Positions 32,311 to 39,507 of a DNA stretch of 39,507 bases are shown here, piece after piece. The position numbers and the translations under genes were made by a program. Under the pieces are notes generated by a model. The model did no database searches. It was not told the origin of the DNA and was given only the letters and a program-made list of their open reading frames with translations. This stretch comes from an uncultured Thermanaerothrix sp. Its GTDB lineage: Bacteria; Chloroflexota; Anaerolineae; Anaerolineales; Anaerolineaceae. Each line of letters opens with the position of its first letter. Positions within the stretch are counted from its first letter, which is position 1. Location: positions 1-39,507 of the forward strand of contig NZ_CALIMF010000013.1 in assembly GCF_938028735.1 (NCBI RefSeq), read 5' to 3'.

Positions 32311-32808
32311 TTATGAACCTTTGACCCGGATCACCTGAGCCTGGGCGACGCGCTGCAGGTCGGCAGGGGCAATAGGGAAGATGGCGTTGGGCGTGCCGGC
32401 CGCAGCCCACACGGTTGGATATTGCAATAAATCTTCATCCATGTAGGTAGCCATGGGGGTAACGTGCCCCAAAGGTGGTACGCCGCCGATGGCAAACCCC
32501 GTAACCTCACGCACGAAATCGGCCGTGGCTTTTTCCAGCGGCTCGCCAATTTGGGCGGCGGCCAGGGGCAAGTCCACGCGGTTGGCGCCGCTGGTGAGGA
32601 TGAGCACGGCCTGTCCACTACGCTGCCCGCGAAACACCAGCGATTTGACAATCTGGCCAACGCTACAACCCACCGCTTGGGCGGCTTCCTGGGCGGTGCG
32701 GGTGGAGACCATGAGTTCCCGAACCTGAATATCCAATCCATGCGCGCTCAGGGCGGCCTGAACGCGCTGCGCAGCGGGGCTGAGGGGAGTGAGCAAGGGG
32801 TCAGTCAT
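32311..32808 (-). CDS. YbaK/EbsC-family aminoacyl-tRNA editing protein
   Basis: A 165-residue stand-alone editing-domain protein. Members remove wrongly attached amino acids from tRNA, for example Cys or Ala from tRNA-Pro. The domain runs from AQRVQAALSAHGL through QIVKSLVFRG (conserved lysine K55), SGANRVDL, GFAIGGVPPLGH and a final AIFPIAPADL. I chose ATG 32808 because the sequence before it is the shadow of rlmB, which ends at 32825. Its ribosome-binding site is weak. It is the last gene of an operon with cysS, which makes a role in policing Cys-tRNA attractive, but that is inference. Confidence 0.82.
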   Translation of the reverse strand: MTDPLLTPLSPAAQRVQAALSAHGLDIQVRELMVSTRTAQEAAQAVGCSVGQIVKSLVFRGQRSGQAVLILTSGANRVDLPLAAAQIGEPLEKATADFVREVTGFAIGGVPPLGHVTPMATYMDEDLLQYPTVWAAAGTPNAIFPIAPADLQRVAQAQVIRVKGS

Positions 32809-32824
32809 CGGGCACTTCGTGAGA

Positions 32825-33580
32825 TCAGAAGGGGGAAGGACTTGAGTGCGCTTGACGGGCCAGCAGGCACAGGTATAGGGCGATGGAACCGGCCGCCGCG
32901 GCATTCAGGGACTCCACCTGGCCGCGCATGGGCAGGCGCAGCAGAAAATCGCACTGACGGCGCACCAGAGGGCGCATTCCTTCGCCTTCGCTCCCCACCA
33001 CCAGCGCCAGCGGGGCATCCAACGGCAGAGCCTGCGGAGGTTGGGCTTCAGGGGCCATATCCAGTCCTACAACCCACACCCCGCTACTTTTCAAGCGCTC
33101 CAGCGCCTGGGCTAGGTTGAGACGGGCGATCCGCAGATGCTCGCTTGCGCCGGCGGAGGCATGCACCACGGCTGGCGTCACCCCGACGCTGCGTGCCAGG
33201 GGCAGAATCACGCCGTGGGCGCCCACGGCTTCGGCAGTACGCAGCAGGATGCCCAGGTTTTGGGGGTTCTGGATCAGATCGAGCACGAGCAGGAGCGGGG
33301 GCTCACTACGGCGATGAGCCTCCGCAAGAAGAGTGGGCAAGTCGCTGTAGGGATAGTCTCCCACTTGGAGTGCCACACCCTGGGGGTTTTCCCCTAACGA
33401 GTCCACCTGCGAGCGTGGCGTGGTTTCCACTGGGATGCCCCCGGCGTTGGCCAGACGCACGATCTCAGCCAAACGACCCTTGACCTCGGCGCCCTGGGCC
33501 AGGCGCAGCCGGTAGATCGGGCGGCGGCGCGCGCGCAGGACTTCGTAGACGGGGTTACGCCCGGTGATCCATTCGCGCAT
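32825..33580 (-). CDS. rlmB: TrmH/RlmB-family rRNA 2'-O-methyltransferase
   Basis: A 251-residue SPOUT enzyme that probably methylates a 2'-O ribose in 23S rRNA. The N-terminal substrate-binding domain starts WITGRNPVYEVLRA. The three SPOUT motifs are IQNPQNLGILLRTAEA from 103, LALVVGSEGEGMRPLV from about 191, and RLPMRGQVESLNAAAAGSIALY from 215. These form the knotted SAM site. ATG 33580 aligns with the family start and lies 16 bases after cysS; upstream in-frame codons are cysS shadow. The order cysS then an rlmB-like gene matches the Bacillus yacO neighbourhood. Confidence 0.9.
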   Translation of the reverse strand: MREWITGRNPVYEVLRARRRPIYRLRLAQGAEVKGRLAEIVRLANAGGIPVETTPRSQVDSLGENPQGVALQVGDYPYSDLPTLLAEAHRRSEPPLLLVLDLIQNPQNLGILLRTAEAVGAHGVILPLARSVGVTPAVVHASAGASEHLRIARLNLAQALERLKSSGVWVVGLDMAPEAQPPQALPLDAPLALVVGSEGEGMRPLVRRQCDFLLRLPMRGQVESLNAAAAGSIALYLCLLARQAHSSPSPF

Positions 33581-33596
33581 AGTGGCGGATCGGCAA

Positions 33597-35003
33597 TCAG
33601 GAGGACTTCCAGCGCCAGGTGGTGCCCTCGCGCGCATCTTCGAGGATCACGCCCAGTTCAGCCAGGCGGTCGCGGATGCGGTCGGAGAGCGCCCAGAGTT
33701 TCTGTTTGCGCAGTTCGTTACGCACCTCAACCAGCAGGTCAATGAAAGGTTCGGCGGCGCTGGGGGCGGCGGGGGGTTCGGCCAGCGTCAATCCTAGGAC
33801 GCCGGTAAGTTCGCGCAAGGCGGCCTGGGCGGGAGCGAGTTGCTCGTCGGTCGCTCCCTCGCTGCGTGCCTGGTTGATGGCACGTACCAGTTCAAAGAGC
33901 GCGGCTAGTGCGCCGGCGGTGTTAAAATCATCGTCCATGGCCTCGATGAAGCCCTGGCGGGTGGCCTCGATTTGAGCCTGGAGGGCCTCCAGCGTGGCTG
34001 CGGGGGCCCCGCTAGCCCCCGGCAGGGCCGGGCGCAGAGCGGAGCGCAGGCGCTCCAAGGCGCGTTCACTCTGCTGCACCACCTCATCGGTGTACACCAA
34101 CGGGCTGCGGTAGTTGGAGTTGAGCACCATCATGCGCAGCACATCCGCCGGGTGCTTGGCGAGAAATTCTTCGATAGTAATCAGGTTACCCAGCGATTTG
34201 GACATCTTCTCGCCGCCGAGTTGCACCATGCCGTTGTGCACCCAGTAGCGCACAAAGGGCTTGCCGGTCAGGCTTTCGCTTTGGGCAATTTCGTTCTCGT
34301 GGTGGGGGAAGATGAGGTCGTTGCCGCCGCCGTGGATGTCAATCTGCTCGCCGAGGTGGTGCAGGTTCATCGCTGAGCATTCGATGTGCCAGCCGGGGCG
34401 TCCCATCCCCCAGGGGCTGGGCCAGGCCGGCTCGCCGGGTTTGGCGGCCTTCCATAGGGCGAAGTCCATGGGGTGCTCTTTGCGTTCGTCCACTTCAATC
34501 CGCGCCCCAGCCTGCATCTCCTCCAGCCGCCGCCCGGAGAGTTTGCCGTAATCGGGGTCGCTGGTCACGCGAAAGTACACATCCCCATCCACCACGTAGG
34601 CGTGTCCCTTCTCGATCAAGCCCTGAATCATGGCAATAATCGGTTCGATCTCCTGGGTGGCGCGCGGGTTGACCGTGGCGGGCTTGACGTTGAGGGCTTC
34701 CAAGTTACGCCGATAGTCCTCAATGTAGCGCTCCGCCAGGCGGAAAGGGTCTTCCCCCAGTTCCTGGGCACGGCGGATGATTTTATCATCCACGTCGGTA
34801 TAGTTCATGACGAATTTCACGGCGTAGCCGCGGTACTCGAGGTAACGGCGGATGATATCAAACACCAGCGCCGACATGGCGTGCCCGATGTGGGCCTTAT
34901 CGTAAACTGTGGGCCCGCACACGTACATGCGCACGTTGCCTGGCTCCAGGGTCTCGAAATCTTCTTTCTTGCGGGTGAGGGTGTTGTAGATGCGTAGGGC
35001 CAT
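33597..35003 (-). CDS. cysS: Cysteinyl-tRNA synthetase
   Basis: Class I aminoacyl-tRNA synthetase that charges tRNA-Cys. The 468-residue protein has HIGH at 38-41 and KMSKS at 266-270. The zinc ligands specific to this enzyme are in place: C29, C209, H234 and E238 (FPHHENE). The anticodon-binding helical tail is complete, so length is normal. I chose ATG 35003, about 7 bases after AGGAG, over an upstream ATG at 35018. It lies 24 bases after yacL in the same orientation and 16 bases before rlmB. Confidence 0.97.
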   Translation of the reverse strand: MALRIYNTLTRKKEDFETLEPGNVRMYVCGPTVYDKAHIGHAMSALVFDIIRRYLEYRGYAVKFVMNYTDVDDKIIRRAQELGEDPFRLAERYIEDYRRNLEALNVKPATVNPRATQEIEPIIAMIQGLIEKGHAYVVDGDVYFRVTSDPDYGKLSGRRLEEMQAGARIEVDERKEHPMDFALWKAAKPGEPAWPSPWGMGRPGWHIECSAMNLHHLGEQIDIHGGGNDLIFPHHENEIAQSESLTGKPFVRYWVHNGMVQLGGEKMSKSLGNLITIEEFLAKHPADVLRMMVLNSNYRSPLVYTDEVVQQSERALERLRSALRPALPGASGAPAATLEALQAQIEATRQGFIEAMDDDFNTAGALAALFELVRAINQARSEGATDEQLAPAQAALRELTGVLGLTLAEPPAAPSAAEPFIDLLVEVRNELRKQKLWALSDRIRDRLAELGVILEDAREGTTWRWKSS

Positions 35004-35027
35004 GGCGATCTCCTGCACGAAATGGGG

Positions 35028-36104
35028 TTACTCCAGGCGTGCGAAAATCATCCGTCCAGCCGAGGTCTGGAGGACTTTGGTGACCACAATCGTCACCTGT
35101 TGGTTGATATAGTCTTTTCCGTTTTCAACAACGACCATCGTTCCATCGTCCAAGTACCCCACGCCCTGGCCAGGCTCTTTGCCCTCTTGGATGAGACGGA
35201 TGGAGAGCGTTTCGCCAGGTAGCAAGGCGGATTTGACGGCATTGGCCAGTTCGTTGACATTGAGAACGCGCACTCCCTGCAGTTCGGCCACCCGATTGAG
35301 GTTGTAGTCGTTGGTTAGGATGGGGCAGCGCAACTGTCGCGCCAGGATGACCAGTTTGTCATCCACCTCGCGCACCCCCTCGACATCAATGTCGGTGATG
35401 CGCACTGGTACGCCGCCAGGTTCCTTTTGCAGTTGGGCCAGCACTTCCAGGCCCCGCCGCCCGCGTTGCCGGCGCAGGCTATCGGAAGAGTCGGCAATGT
35501 ATTGCAACTCGTTGAGCACAAAGCGCGGGATGAGCAGGGTACCGGGGATGAAACCGGTGCGGGCAATATCGGCGATGCGCCCGTCAATGATCACACTGGT
35601 ATCCAGCAGGATGTTGCGGTTTTCGTACCAGGATTTTGGCGATTCGGCCTCGCGGGCCCCGCCCTTGCTAAAACCTGTGAAGAGGTTGAACAGATCATGC
35701 TGACGCATGACGAAGACGGTGACGCCCAGGTAACCGCAGACCACAACACCGATAAAAGGAAGAATTTCACCCAGAGGCGCGGGCAGGCGCGAGAGCGGGA
35801 AAGCCAGTAATGCGGCAATGATCAAGCCGGCGATAAGTCCAAAAAGCGCGGCAAAGAGGGTTTGCGCCGAGATACGGGTCAGGGTTGAGCGGATCGCGCG
35901 CATGGGGCGCGTGGTGATATAGGGGGTGAGAATGAGTCCGACCAGGGCACCGACCAGCCCAATGGTGAGGGCATACTGCTCTACCGTGAAGGTGGCAGGG
36001 GTGGGATTGAGGTTGGCCAGTTGGCCGAGTTGGGTGCCCAGGATGACACCCAGGATACAAAAGACAACCATGCCAATGAGACGAGCGATGAAATCGGCGC
36101 TCAT
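35028..36104 (-). CDS. yacL: PIN/TRAM membrane protein (YacL type)
   Basis: A 358-residue protein with four N-terminal membrane helices (about residues 8-28, 45-62, 82-103 and 113-133), then a PIN nuclease-like domain, then a C-terminal TRAM domain. PIN acidic residues are visible: D168 in LLDTSVIIDGR, D174, E199 in LNEL, and the D-D of REVDDK plus the LTNDYN segment. TRAM covers about 295-358 (GVGYLDDGTMVVVENG, VTIVVTKVLQTSAGRMIF). YacL-type proteins are widespread and poorly characterised; RNA cleavage is likely but unproven. AAGGAG precedes ATG 36104. A strong promoter upstream makes this the first gene of the cysS operon. Confidence 0.88.
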   Translation of the reverse strand: MSADFIARLIGMVVFCILGVILGTQLGQLANLNPTPATFTVEQYALTIGLVGALVGLILTPYITTRPMRAIRSTLTRISAQTLFAALFGLIAGLIIAALLAFPLSRLPAPLGEILPFIGVVVCGYLGVTVFVMRQHDLFNLFTGFSKGGAREAESPKSWYENRNILLDTSVIIDGRIADIARTGFIPGTLLIPRFVLNELQYIADSSDSLRRQRGRRGLEVLAQLQKEPGGVPVRITDIDVEGVREVDDKLVILARQLRCPILTNDYNLNRVAELQGVRVLNVNELANAVKSALLPGETLSIRLIQEGKEPGQGVGYLDDGTMVVVENGKDYINQQVTIVVTKVLQTSAGRMIFARLE

Positions 36105-36195
36105 GATAACTCCTTTCTAGATGAATTCGATTGTTAAGGTGCGGGATGAACGATCACGTGAAGAATAAACGAGGATAAGTCCGTGTGGCATTTGA

Positions 36196-36224
36196 ATCAT
36201 AGCATGCTCACCCATCAAAGTCAA
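36196..36224 (-). promoter_or_regulatory. Promoter of the yacL-cysS-rlmB-ybaK operon
   Basis: On the minus strand TTGACT (36219-36224) and TATGAT (36196-36201) with a 17-base spacer, about 90 bases before yacL. Confidence 0.82.
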
Positions 36225-36346
36225 TGCGATGTAGCGGATGAAAGCGCGCCCGCGGCGAGGGTGCGGGCCATGCGAGCGGAAGGGATAAAGTGGGTATTGA
36301 GAGGGATGGGTTAGGTTGAGGGGGGATTAATTTAAGCTTGTTCGGC

Positions 36347-36375
36347 TTGACAAACGCCTCCATTTAGGCTAAATT
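36347..36375 (+). promoter_or_regulatory. Promoter of the beta-helix protein leader
   Basis: TTGACA at 36347-36352 and TAAATT at 36370-36375 with a 17-base spacer. Transcription would start near 36382, about 206 bases before the gene. A perfect palindrome GTAAATTTAC (36380-36389) overlaps the start site and could be an operator. Confidence 0.7.
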
Positions 36376-36411
36376 AACAGTAAATTTACGCCATTTTTAC
36401 GCGTTCTTTAT

Positions 36412-36520
36412 GAGCGCAGGGGGAAGTAGAAAACACAACGTGGTCGCGAAGTCTACAGCCTCTCTAAATCCCAAGCCTCAGTCGCTGGCCTGCCTCGCAA
36501 GGGGGTGAGGAGGTTTTTTT
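36412..36520 (+). promoter_or_regulatory. Structured leader with an intrinsic terminator, class unknown
   Basis: The terminator stem pairs 36489-36491 and 36493-36498 with 36505-36513 (9 bp with G36492 bulged and one G-U), loop 36499-36504, followed by seven T at 36514-36520. A competing helix can join 36412-36414 and 36416-36420 to 36489-36496 (8 bp, C36415 bulged), so an antiterminator exists on paper. A GTAGA/TCTAC stem encloses the middle. This could be a riboswitch, an attenuator or a separate RNA of about 140 bases. Confidence 0.55.
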
Positions 36521-36587
36521 GGTTTTCCCCGCAATGGCGTAATGCGATCACTCTTGGTTCCAATTTCACTCAAAGGGGAGGTTTCAG

Positions 36588-39507
36588 ATGAAAGGAGCGT
36601 TTCTCAGTCGTTGCATAAGTTGGGTGGTTTTGATGGCCCTGTTGGTGCTGGGGGTGAGCTCAAAACCTAGGGTTCTAGCCGATTCTGGAGCAACATGGAC
36701 GGTTTGCGCTTCGGGATGCGATTACATCTCTATTCAAGCGGCCATTAACGCGGCGAACGCGGGGGATACAATCCAGGTCCAAGCGGGAACCTACAATGAA
36801 TACCTAAGCATCACAAAATCTATTATTCTTGAGGGAATAGGCACCAATCAAGTCACGCTAAACGCTACCGTGACCAATGGTTACGGCGTTTATATCAAAG
36901 CAGATAGCGTTACGGTTAAGGGATTGACCATTATTGGCAACTCGTCTACCTACTATGGGATTAAGGCGGAAGGGTCATTGAACTTAACCCTGAAAGATTT
37001 AGTGGTGAAACAGTATGGCCGTTCAGGGATAGACCTCAACGGCTGTACTAATTCTTTGATAGATACAGTTACCGCGCAAGCCAATGGCGGCGCCGGCATT
37101 GCCATAACCAACTCCACCGCTATCACCATGCAGTACCTGACCACCAGCGATAATTCTTGGGGTGGGGTAGCGTTGTTTACGGCCCCAGGACCTTACACGC
37201 CTGGCTTAAGCAATATCACCCTTACGGGCACCAACTCTTTTGGAGAAGTCAACCCGCTTTATGTCCAACTCGCTGATGCTTCACATTCTTTCACGGGGTT
37301 CTCTCAAAACGAGTTTGCTTATATCGTGCGCAACACGGCAGCCCCGTTGTTCACCTGGTATCAAAAGGATACGAGCTCAGTGCTTAGTTTCATCAATGAT
37401 GCGAACTCAGTAAGCCCTGGGTTTAGAAACACTGCTGCCATTCAGCGTCTGAGCGACGGGACTTTCCACGTGTTAAGCGACACGCTGAAGATCCAACCGG
37501 CCATTGATCTTGCCGCCCCCGGCGGGACAGTGTATGTGTACCCGGGAACTTACACCGAGAATGTTCGCATCACTAAGAACATTTCTCTCCTGTCCACCGC
37601 AGGTCGAGAAAATACTACGATTCAAGGCATCTCGGGTCAAGGCGCATTGGGAACCCTTTGGATTTCCAACGCCACCACTGGCGTGAAAATAGGGGATGAT
37701 AACCACGGATTTAAGATTGTTGGCATTGATAACGGTAATCCCGCTGTCGAAAACGCCGCTATCTACTTCCAGGGCAGCCACAGCAATGCAGTGATCAAAG
37801 GGAATGAGATTGTAGCAAATGGTGATTTTGGCCTTCTCACCGAGGCGGAACAAACGATTACCGGCTTTGTCATCGATAGCAACATCTTCTCCGGCAAGAC
37901 ATTTCAAGGTGACACGCCTGCAGGTGATGGATTTGGACAACAATTTGAATTATCCAATGTGCCGCGTCAGCTGGTGGTGATTAATGGCCCGAATGCCTCT
38001 TCTGTGACCTTCACAAACAATCAAGTGACGGGAACAGCCGGTGGCTTCAACGCCGATGGTAACCCTCAAGGGAATACCTTGGTTACTATTGATGCGCAGA
38101 ATAGCACCATTGAAGGTAACACATTTGAAGGTACAACCTCGCGCTATGCGACAAGCCTGCGAGCACGTAAGGCAGGTACGACGATTCGGGGTAATGTTTT
38201 CAAGAGCACGGGGTTGCTTTCACTCGGTACGGGGCATCTTTACCTTGAGAACAACGCGATCGATAGCACCCTGATTACAAACAATACCTTTGACAAAGGG
38301 GTTTATATTGAGAACCCCAACCGTGGCACGGTTGGGATCAGTGTACAAGTCTTTGCGGCCAACGCGCCATCAAATTCTGTGATCCACATCCTGCCCGGCA
38401 CCTACGAAGAACAGGTGGTGGTGACCAGCAAAACCCTCACCCTGCAGGGTGAAGGCACTAATCAGTCCGATGTGGTGATTAAATCGCCAACCACGTTGAC
38501 CGCCAAATTCACCACCTCGGTGGATAACAAGCCGGTGGTGCTGGTGCAAAATGGTGCTAACGTCACCCTCCAGAACCTCACCGTAGATGGCGCCGGGCGC
38601 GGCAATACCAATTATGGTTTCATCGGCATCGGGTTCTATAATGCCGGCGGCACGGTCGAAAATGTCACCATTACGGGTGTGCGCGAAACTCCCTTTTCGG
38701 GAGCACAGCACGGCACAGGCATTTACGCTTATAACGGGGATGGCAGCTCCCGTGTCTTGACCGTGCGCAACACCACCGTGAGTGACTTCCAGAAGAACGG
38801 CATCACCGTGGTCCGTAGTGGCTTGACCGCAACCATCGAGAGTAACACCATCACCGGTGCTGGTGCCACCTCAACCATTGCCCAAAACGGCATTCAGGTT
38901 TCTTACGGCGCGGCGGCAACGGTCAAAGACAATACCATCGAGGACATTGCCTACTCCGGTTCAGGATGGGTGTCCACCGGCATCCTGGTCTATAAGGCGG
39001 GCTCCACGACGGTGGAAGGCAACGCCCTCACCAATAGTCAGGCCAGCATCTACGTGATCGAATCCAGCGCCACCGTGCGCCAGAACCGCATTAGCGCTCC
39101 GGCCTGTGTGGGCGAGGGCTGTTACGGGATCATCGCCAGCGACCCGCTGAGCGCGCGGCCCAGCCCGCTCGAAGAGGCGCTAGCACCGACGGCACCGACC
39201 CAGCCCAACCGCAGTGGTGGCTTCACCCTGCTGGGTGGCACCAACCCGCTGGATACGGTGACCGTCACTGCCAATGAGATCAGCGGCGCCCTCTACGCCA
39301 ACGGGGAGAGCATTGGCCTGGGCGTTTATGAGGGGTACGCCGACCGTGATGTGGCCTTCAGCGCCAGCCAGAACGTCATTTCGGGGTGGTCTTACGGCGT
39401 TTACGTCGGGCGGTGTGAAGGCACCTGTTCCTCCGGCCGTCTGCGCACGTTTGCGCTCAACGACAATGCGATCACCAACAATAGTACGGGCATGCAATCG
39501 GACATCC
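36588..39507 (+). CDS. Secreted parallel beta-helix repeat protein (3' end outside window)
   Basis: An open frame of 973 codons without a stop, running off the window. ATG 36588 follows GGGGAGG by 6 bases. A signal peptide is evident (positive start, hydrophobic core to about residue 24, cleavage likely after VLA). The body is a right-handed parallel beta-helix with many NxxxIxxNxxxG-like rungs (IEGNTFEG, IRGNVFKS, ITNNTFDK, IESNTITGAG). Three pectinesterase-like modules start at residues about 49, 302 and 584, each with AxxGxTIxVxxGTYxExxxIxK and then a strand with LxGxG or LLSTAG. This type is usually a cell-surface adhesin or polysaccharide-binding or lytic protein; no catalytic residues can be assigned. 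Codon use becomes more GC-rich after about 38340. The leader carries a regulated-looking terminator. Confidence 0.85.
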   Translation, partial: MKGAFLSRCISWVVLMALLVLGVSSKPRVLADSGATWTVCASGCDYISIQAAINAANAGDTIQVQAGTYNEYLSITKSIILEGIGTNQVTLNATVTNGYGVYIKADSVTVKGLTIIGNSSTYYGIKAEGSLNLTLKDLVVKQYGRSGIDLNGCTNSLIDTVTAQANGGAGIAITNSTAITMQYLTTSDNSWGGVALFTAPGPYTPGLSNITLTGTNSFGEVNPLYVQLADASHSFTGFSQNEFAYIVRNTAAPLFTWYQKDTSSVLSFINDANSVSPGFRNTAAIQRLSDGTFHVLSDTLKIQPAIDLAAPGGTVYVYPGTYTENVRITKNISLLSTAGRENTTIQGISGQGALGTLWISNATTGVKIGDDNHGFKIVGIDNGNPAVENAAIYFQGSHSNAVIKGNEIVANGDFGLLTEAEQTITGFVIDSNIFSGKTFQGDTPAGDGFGQQFELSNVPRQLVVINGPNASSVTFTNNQVTGTAGGFNADGNPQGNTLVTIDAQNSTIEGNTFEGTTSRYATSLRARKAGTTIRGNVFKSTGLLSLGTGHLYLENNAIDSTLITNNTFDKGVYIENPNRGTVGISVQVFAANAPSNSVIHILPGTYEEQVVVTSKTLTLQGEGTNQSDVVIKSPTTLTAKFTTSVDNKPVVLVQNGANVTLQNLTVDGAGRGNTNYGFIGIGFYNAGGTVENVTITGVRETPFSGAQHGTGIYAYNGDGSSRVLTVRNTTVSDFQKNGITVVRSGLTATIESNTITGAGATSTIAQNGIQVSYGAAATVKDNTIEDIAYSGSGWVSTGILVYKAGSTTVEGNALTNSQASIYVIESSATVRQNRISAPACVGEGCYGIIASDPLSARPSPLEEALAPTAPTQPNRSGGFTLLGGTNPLDTVTVTANEISGALYANGESIGLGVYEGYADRDVAFSASQNVISGWSYGVYVGRCEGTCSSGRLRTFALNDNAITNNSTGMQSDI

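Noticed and set aside
36400..36500. Possible c-di-GMP-I (GEMM) riboswitch.
   Set aside because: Only short strings resemble the consensus; the GTAGA/TCTAC stem conflicts with the known fold and the 3' conserved block is missing.
36410..36508. A 32-codon ORF in the beta-helix leader that stops inside the terminator stem, like a leader peptide.
   Set aside because: No ribosome-binding site and no run of any one amino acid, so nothing supports translation or attenuation by it.

Overview
The window reads as ordinary chromosome from a moderately GC-rich, probably anaerobic or facultatively anaerobic bacterium. My best guess is Chloroflexota, near Anaerolineae. This is inference from gene content: a VorB-type 2-oxoacid:ferredoxin oxidoreductase, a stand-alone HdrA-N-like domain, a RibXY-type riboflavin transporter behind an FMN riboswitch, a helicase-associated (Helicase_C_3-like) protein, Pro/Thr-linked membrane beta-propellers and lipoboxes without an outer-membrane gene set. 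I see no rRNA, tRNA, CRISPR array or insertion sequence.

Layout. 1-1.8 kb: AT-richer stretch with a lone polysaccharide deacetylase and about 0.7 kb without genes. 1.8-3.4 kb: dicluster ferredoxin plus HdrA-N-like domain, then a TauE/SafE permease. 3.6-5.1 kb: strong promoter, 39-codon Met-rich leader ORF, a three-helix attenuator and a plant-type cystathionine gamma-synthase. 5.2-7.4 kb: two tandem CBS-pair proteins and an RlmD/RumA-type RNA methyltransferase. 11.1-7.4 kb (minus): promoter, TPP riboswitch, terminator, thiamine pyrophosphokinase, thiamine-type binding lipoprotein and fused permease. 11.3-16.0 kb: M3 oligopeptidase, ICMT-like methyltransferase, ComEC with a degenerate C-terminal domain. 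18.75-16.0 kb (minus): four-subunit 2-oxoacid:ferredoxin oxidoreductase. 19.0-23.0 kb: moaA, then FMN riboswitch and riboflavin ABC transporter. 25.8-23.0 kb (minus): Kbl-type PLP enzyme and a membrane WD40 protein. 28.9-26.1 kb (minus): ECF sigma factor and large propeller-bearing anti-sigma-like protein. 31.8-29.3 kb (minus): diacylglycerol-kinase-family enzyme and helicase-associated protein. 36.2-32.3 kb (minus): yacL-cysS-rlmB-ybaK operon. 36.3 kb to the end: promoter, terminator-bearing leader and a secreted beta-helix protein that runs off the window.

Common thread. RNA-level termination control appears up to four times: a probable Met-codon attenuator (metB), a TPP riboswitch (thiamine uptake and salvage), an FMN riboswitch (riboflavin uptake) and an unclassified leader (beta-helix protein). 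In the first three I could pair the mutually exclusive helices by eye. The most novel item is the Met attenuator at 3603-3848. A 39-aa leader peptide has seven Met codons within eleven, and these sit in the loop of a 14-bp 1:2 helix. A perfect 10-bp 2:3 antiterminator and a 12-bp 3:4 terminator follow, directly upstream of the committed enzyme of methionine synthesis.

All protein calls are from motif reading and memory of families. No database search or folding program was run.
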